Positions 5,605 to 6,584 of a stretch of DNA of 6,584 nucleotides are shown here, piece after piece. The stretch is taken from assembly GCA_949287785.1 (NCBI GenBank), contig CASEHR010000086.1:1-6584 (forward strand). The letters run 5' to 3'. The position numbers and the translations under genes were made by a program. The notes under the pieces were generated by a model. That model made no database searches and had not been told where the DNA came from. It saw only the letters and a list, made by a program, of their open reading frames with translations. How positions within the stretch are numbered: position 1 is the first letter of the stretch; the number at the start of each line of letters is the position of its first letter. Source of the stretch: an uncultured Bacillota bacterium (GTDB lineage: Bacteria; Bacillota_I; Bacilli_A; Erysipelotrichales; Erysipelotrichaceae).

Positions 5605-5796
5605 GTAATCGTCAAAAGTAGTAGTGGAAGTGGGAGCGTAGCGAATCTTTGGGTGGTGAAAAAAGGTCTCTCAGCAAATGAACTCGTTTGACATGGTGAT
5701 TAAGCGCAGATCTGCGATAAAGATATGAGGGCATGCCACATGGCATGAATTAAGGTGGTACCGCGTTATTGACGTCCTTAAGCTGGGCGTTTTTTT
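5605..5796 (+). promoter_or_regulatory. leuS: T-box leader, leucine-responsive (CTC specifier), upstream of leuS
   Basis: The leader RNA binds uncharged tRNA-Leu and then reads through into leuS. Stem I closes with GTCAAA (5611-5616) and TTTGAC (5687-5692); a higher stem pairs TGGGAG (5631-5636) with CTCTCA (5668-5673). The specifier lies just before the closing strand in the context GAA-CTC-G, with CTC at 5683-5685, a leucine codon read by tRNA-Leu(GAG). Middle hairpins are CGCA/TGCG (5705-5716) and CATGCC/GGCATG (5732-5747). The T-box AAGGTGGTACCGCG is at 5752-5765. Antiterminator pairing is complete: AAGG (5752-5755) with CCTT (5776-5779) and GCG (5763-5765) with CGT (5773-5775), leaving the 7-nt bulge TGGTACC. 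The T at 5759 would pair with discriminator A73 of tRNA-Leu. Confidence 0.95.
5772..5796 (+). terminator. leuS: T-box regulated intrinsic terminator
   Basis: ACGTCC (5772-5777) pairs with GGGCGT (5785-5790), including one G-U pair, over a 7-nt loop and is followed by a run of seven T (5790-5796). The 5' arm is shared with the antiterminator, so the two structures exclude each other. Termination is the expected default when tRNA-Leu is charged. Confidence 0.92.
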
Positions 5797-5811
5797 ATTA
5801 AGGAGGGTAAA

Positions 5812-6584
5812 ATGGCTTACACACATACGACAACCGAAGCTAAATGGCGCAAGATATGGGATGAAACAGATCCCTATTACACCGATACGCATGATTTTTC
5901 CAAGCCTAAGTTTTATGTCTTGGATATGTTTCCGTATCCGTCGGGTGTTGGTCTGCATGCCGGTCATCCTGAGGGTTATACGGCAACCGATGTCGTGGCA
6001 CGGATGAAGCGGATGCAGGGATACAACGTCTTGCATCCGATGGGTTTTGATTCATTCGGTTTGCCGGCTGAACAATATGCGATCCAGACCGGCAACCATC
6101 CGGATGGATTTACCAGAAAGAACATCGAGACTTTTAAAGAACAGCTGAAAATGCTCGGTTTCTCGTATGACTGGTCAAAGGAGATAGCTACATCGGATCC
6201 GGCTTATTACAAGTGGACCCAATGGATCTTTGAAAGGCTTTATGAAGATGGTTATGCAAGATATGTTGAAATGCCGGTAAATTGGTGTGAGGAACTGGGA
6301 ACAGTACTTGCCAATGATGAAGTGATCGACGGAAAGTCGGAAAGAGGCGGTTTCCCCGTCGTGCGCAAGATGATGCGTCAGTGGATCATGGATATTCCGG
6401 CATTTGCCGAGAAACTGTTAGATAACCTTGACGAGCTTGATTGGCCGGAATCGACCAAGGAGATGCAGCGTAACTGGATCGGCAAGAGCGTCGGTGCGGA
6501 AGTAACTTTTAAAGTAAAAGATCACGATGACAGTTTCGTCGTCTTTACCACAAGACCGGATACGCTTTTCGGCGCTACTTATTG
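5812..6584 (+). CDS. leuS: leucyl-tRNA synthetase, N-terminal part (3' end outside window)
   Basis: LeuRS attaches leucine to tRNA-Leu and edits mischarged products. The first 257 codons of an enzyme usually about 800 residues long are present. The class I nucleotide-binding signature is HAGH (residues 49-52) in FPYPSGVGLHAGHPEGYTATD, written here as FPYPSGVGL then HAGHPEGYTATD, the Gram-positive LeuRS form of HIGH. It is followed by HPMGFDSFGLPAEQYA (75-90), the NWCEELGTVLANDEV region, and DWPESTKEMQRNWIGKS leading into the editing domain. TTRPDTLFG, the threonine-rich editing motif, lies just before the window edge. The start is firm: AAGGAGG at 5800-5806 precedes the ATG by 5 nt, directly after the T-box terminator. 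No frameshift is seen. Confidence 0.97.
   Translation, partial: MAYTHTTTEAKWRKIWDETDPYYTDTHDFSKPKFYVLDMFPYPSGVGLHAGHPEGYTATDVVARMKRMQGYNVLHPMGFDSFGLPAEQYAIQTGNHPDGFTRKNIETFKEQLKMLGFSYDWSKEIATSDPAYYKWTQWIFERLYEDGYARYVEMPVNWCEELGTVLANDEVIDGKSERGGFPVVRKMMRQWIMDIPAFAEKLLDNLDELDWPESTKEMQRNWIGKSVGAEVTFKVKDHDDSFVVFTTRPDTLFGATY

Noticed and set aside
5671..6036. A minus-strand open frame of 121 codons
   Set aside because: It covers the T-box leader and the start of leuS, both firmly assigned to the plus strand, and contains no recognisable motif.

Overview
The window reads as a chromosomal housekeeping segment from a low-to-moderate GC Gram-positive bacterium (Firmicutes/Bacillota in the broad sense). 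I cannot fix the genus; an Erysipelotrichia-like or related lineage is a guess. Support comes from a ThiI without a visible rhodanese tail, a single-domain small alarmone synthetase, the Gram-positive MnmL/MnmM (YtqA/YtqB) pair, a leucine T-box leader, AAGGAGG-type ribosome binding sites, TGG for tryptophan, and TGA used as a normal stop. Nothing looks like a prophage, insertion sequence or CRISPR array.

Layout: 1-2155 (+) holds the 3' part of thiI (tRNA 4-thiouridine synthesis) and pepP (Xaa-Pro aminopeptidase), 12 nt apart and probably one operon. A membrane-anchored metallophosphoesterase (2142-2987, -) converges on pepP and overlaps its 3' end by 14 bp. The region 2988-3405 has no convincing protein gene. 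It carries two diverged copies of a 229-bp-spaced unit: a conserved upstream block, a -10-like block, a hairpin, a C-rich segment and a plus-strand intrinsic terminator. I read these as two tandem paralogous small RNA genes, the most unusual item here. From 5502 down to 3406 (-) runs a compact three-gene operon: small alarmone synthetase, mnmL, mnmM, with 4-nt and 20-nt overlaps. From 5570 rightwards (+) lies a promoter, a T-box leader with a CTC (Leu) specifier, its terminator, and the first 257 codons of leuS, which runs off the window.

Taken together the window is rich in tRNA functions: s4U8 (ThiI), the wobble side chain mnm5(s2)U34 (MnmL, MnmM), and tRNA-Leu charging (LeuRS) sensed by the T-box. 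The alarmone synthetase in the mnmL-mnmM operon links, at least at expression level, stress nucleotide synthesis with wobble-uridine modification. Gene functions rest on motif recognition by eye; the small RNA interpretation rests on comparing the two copies with each other and has no outside support.
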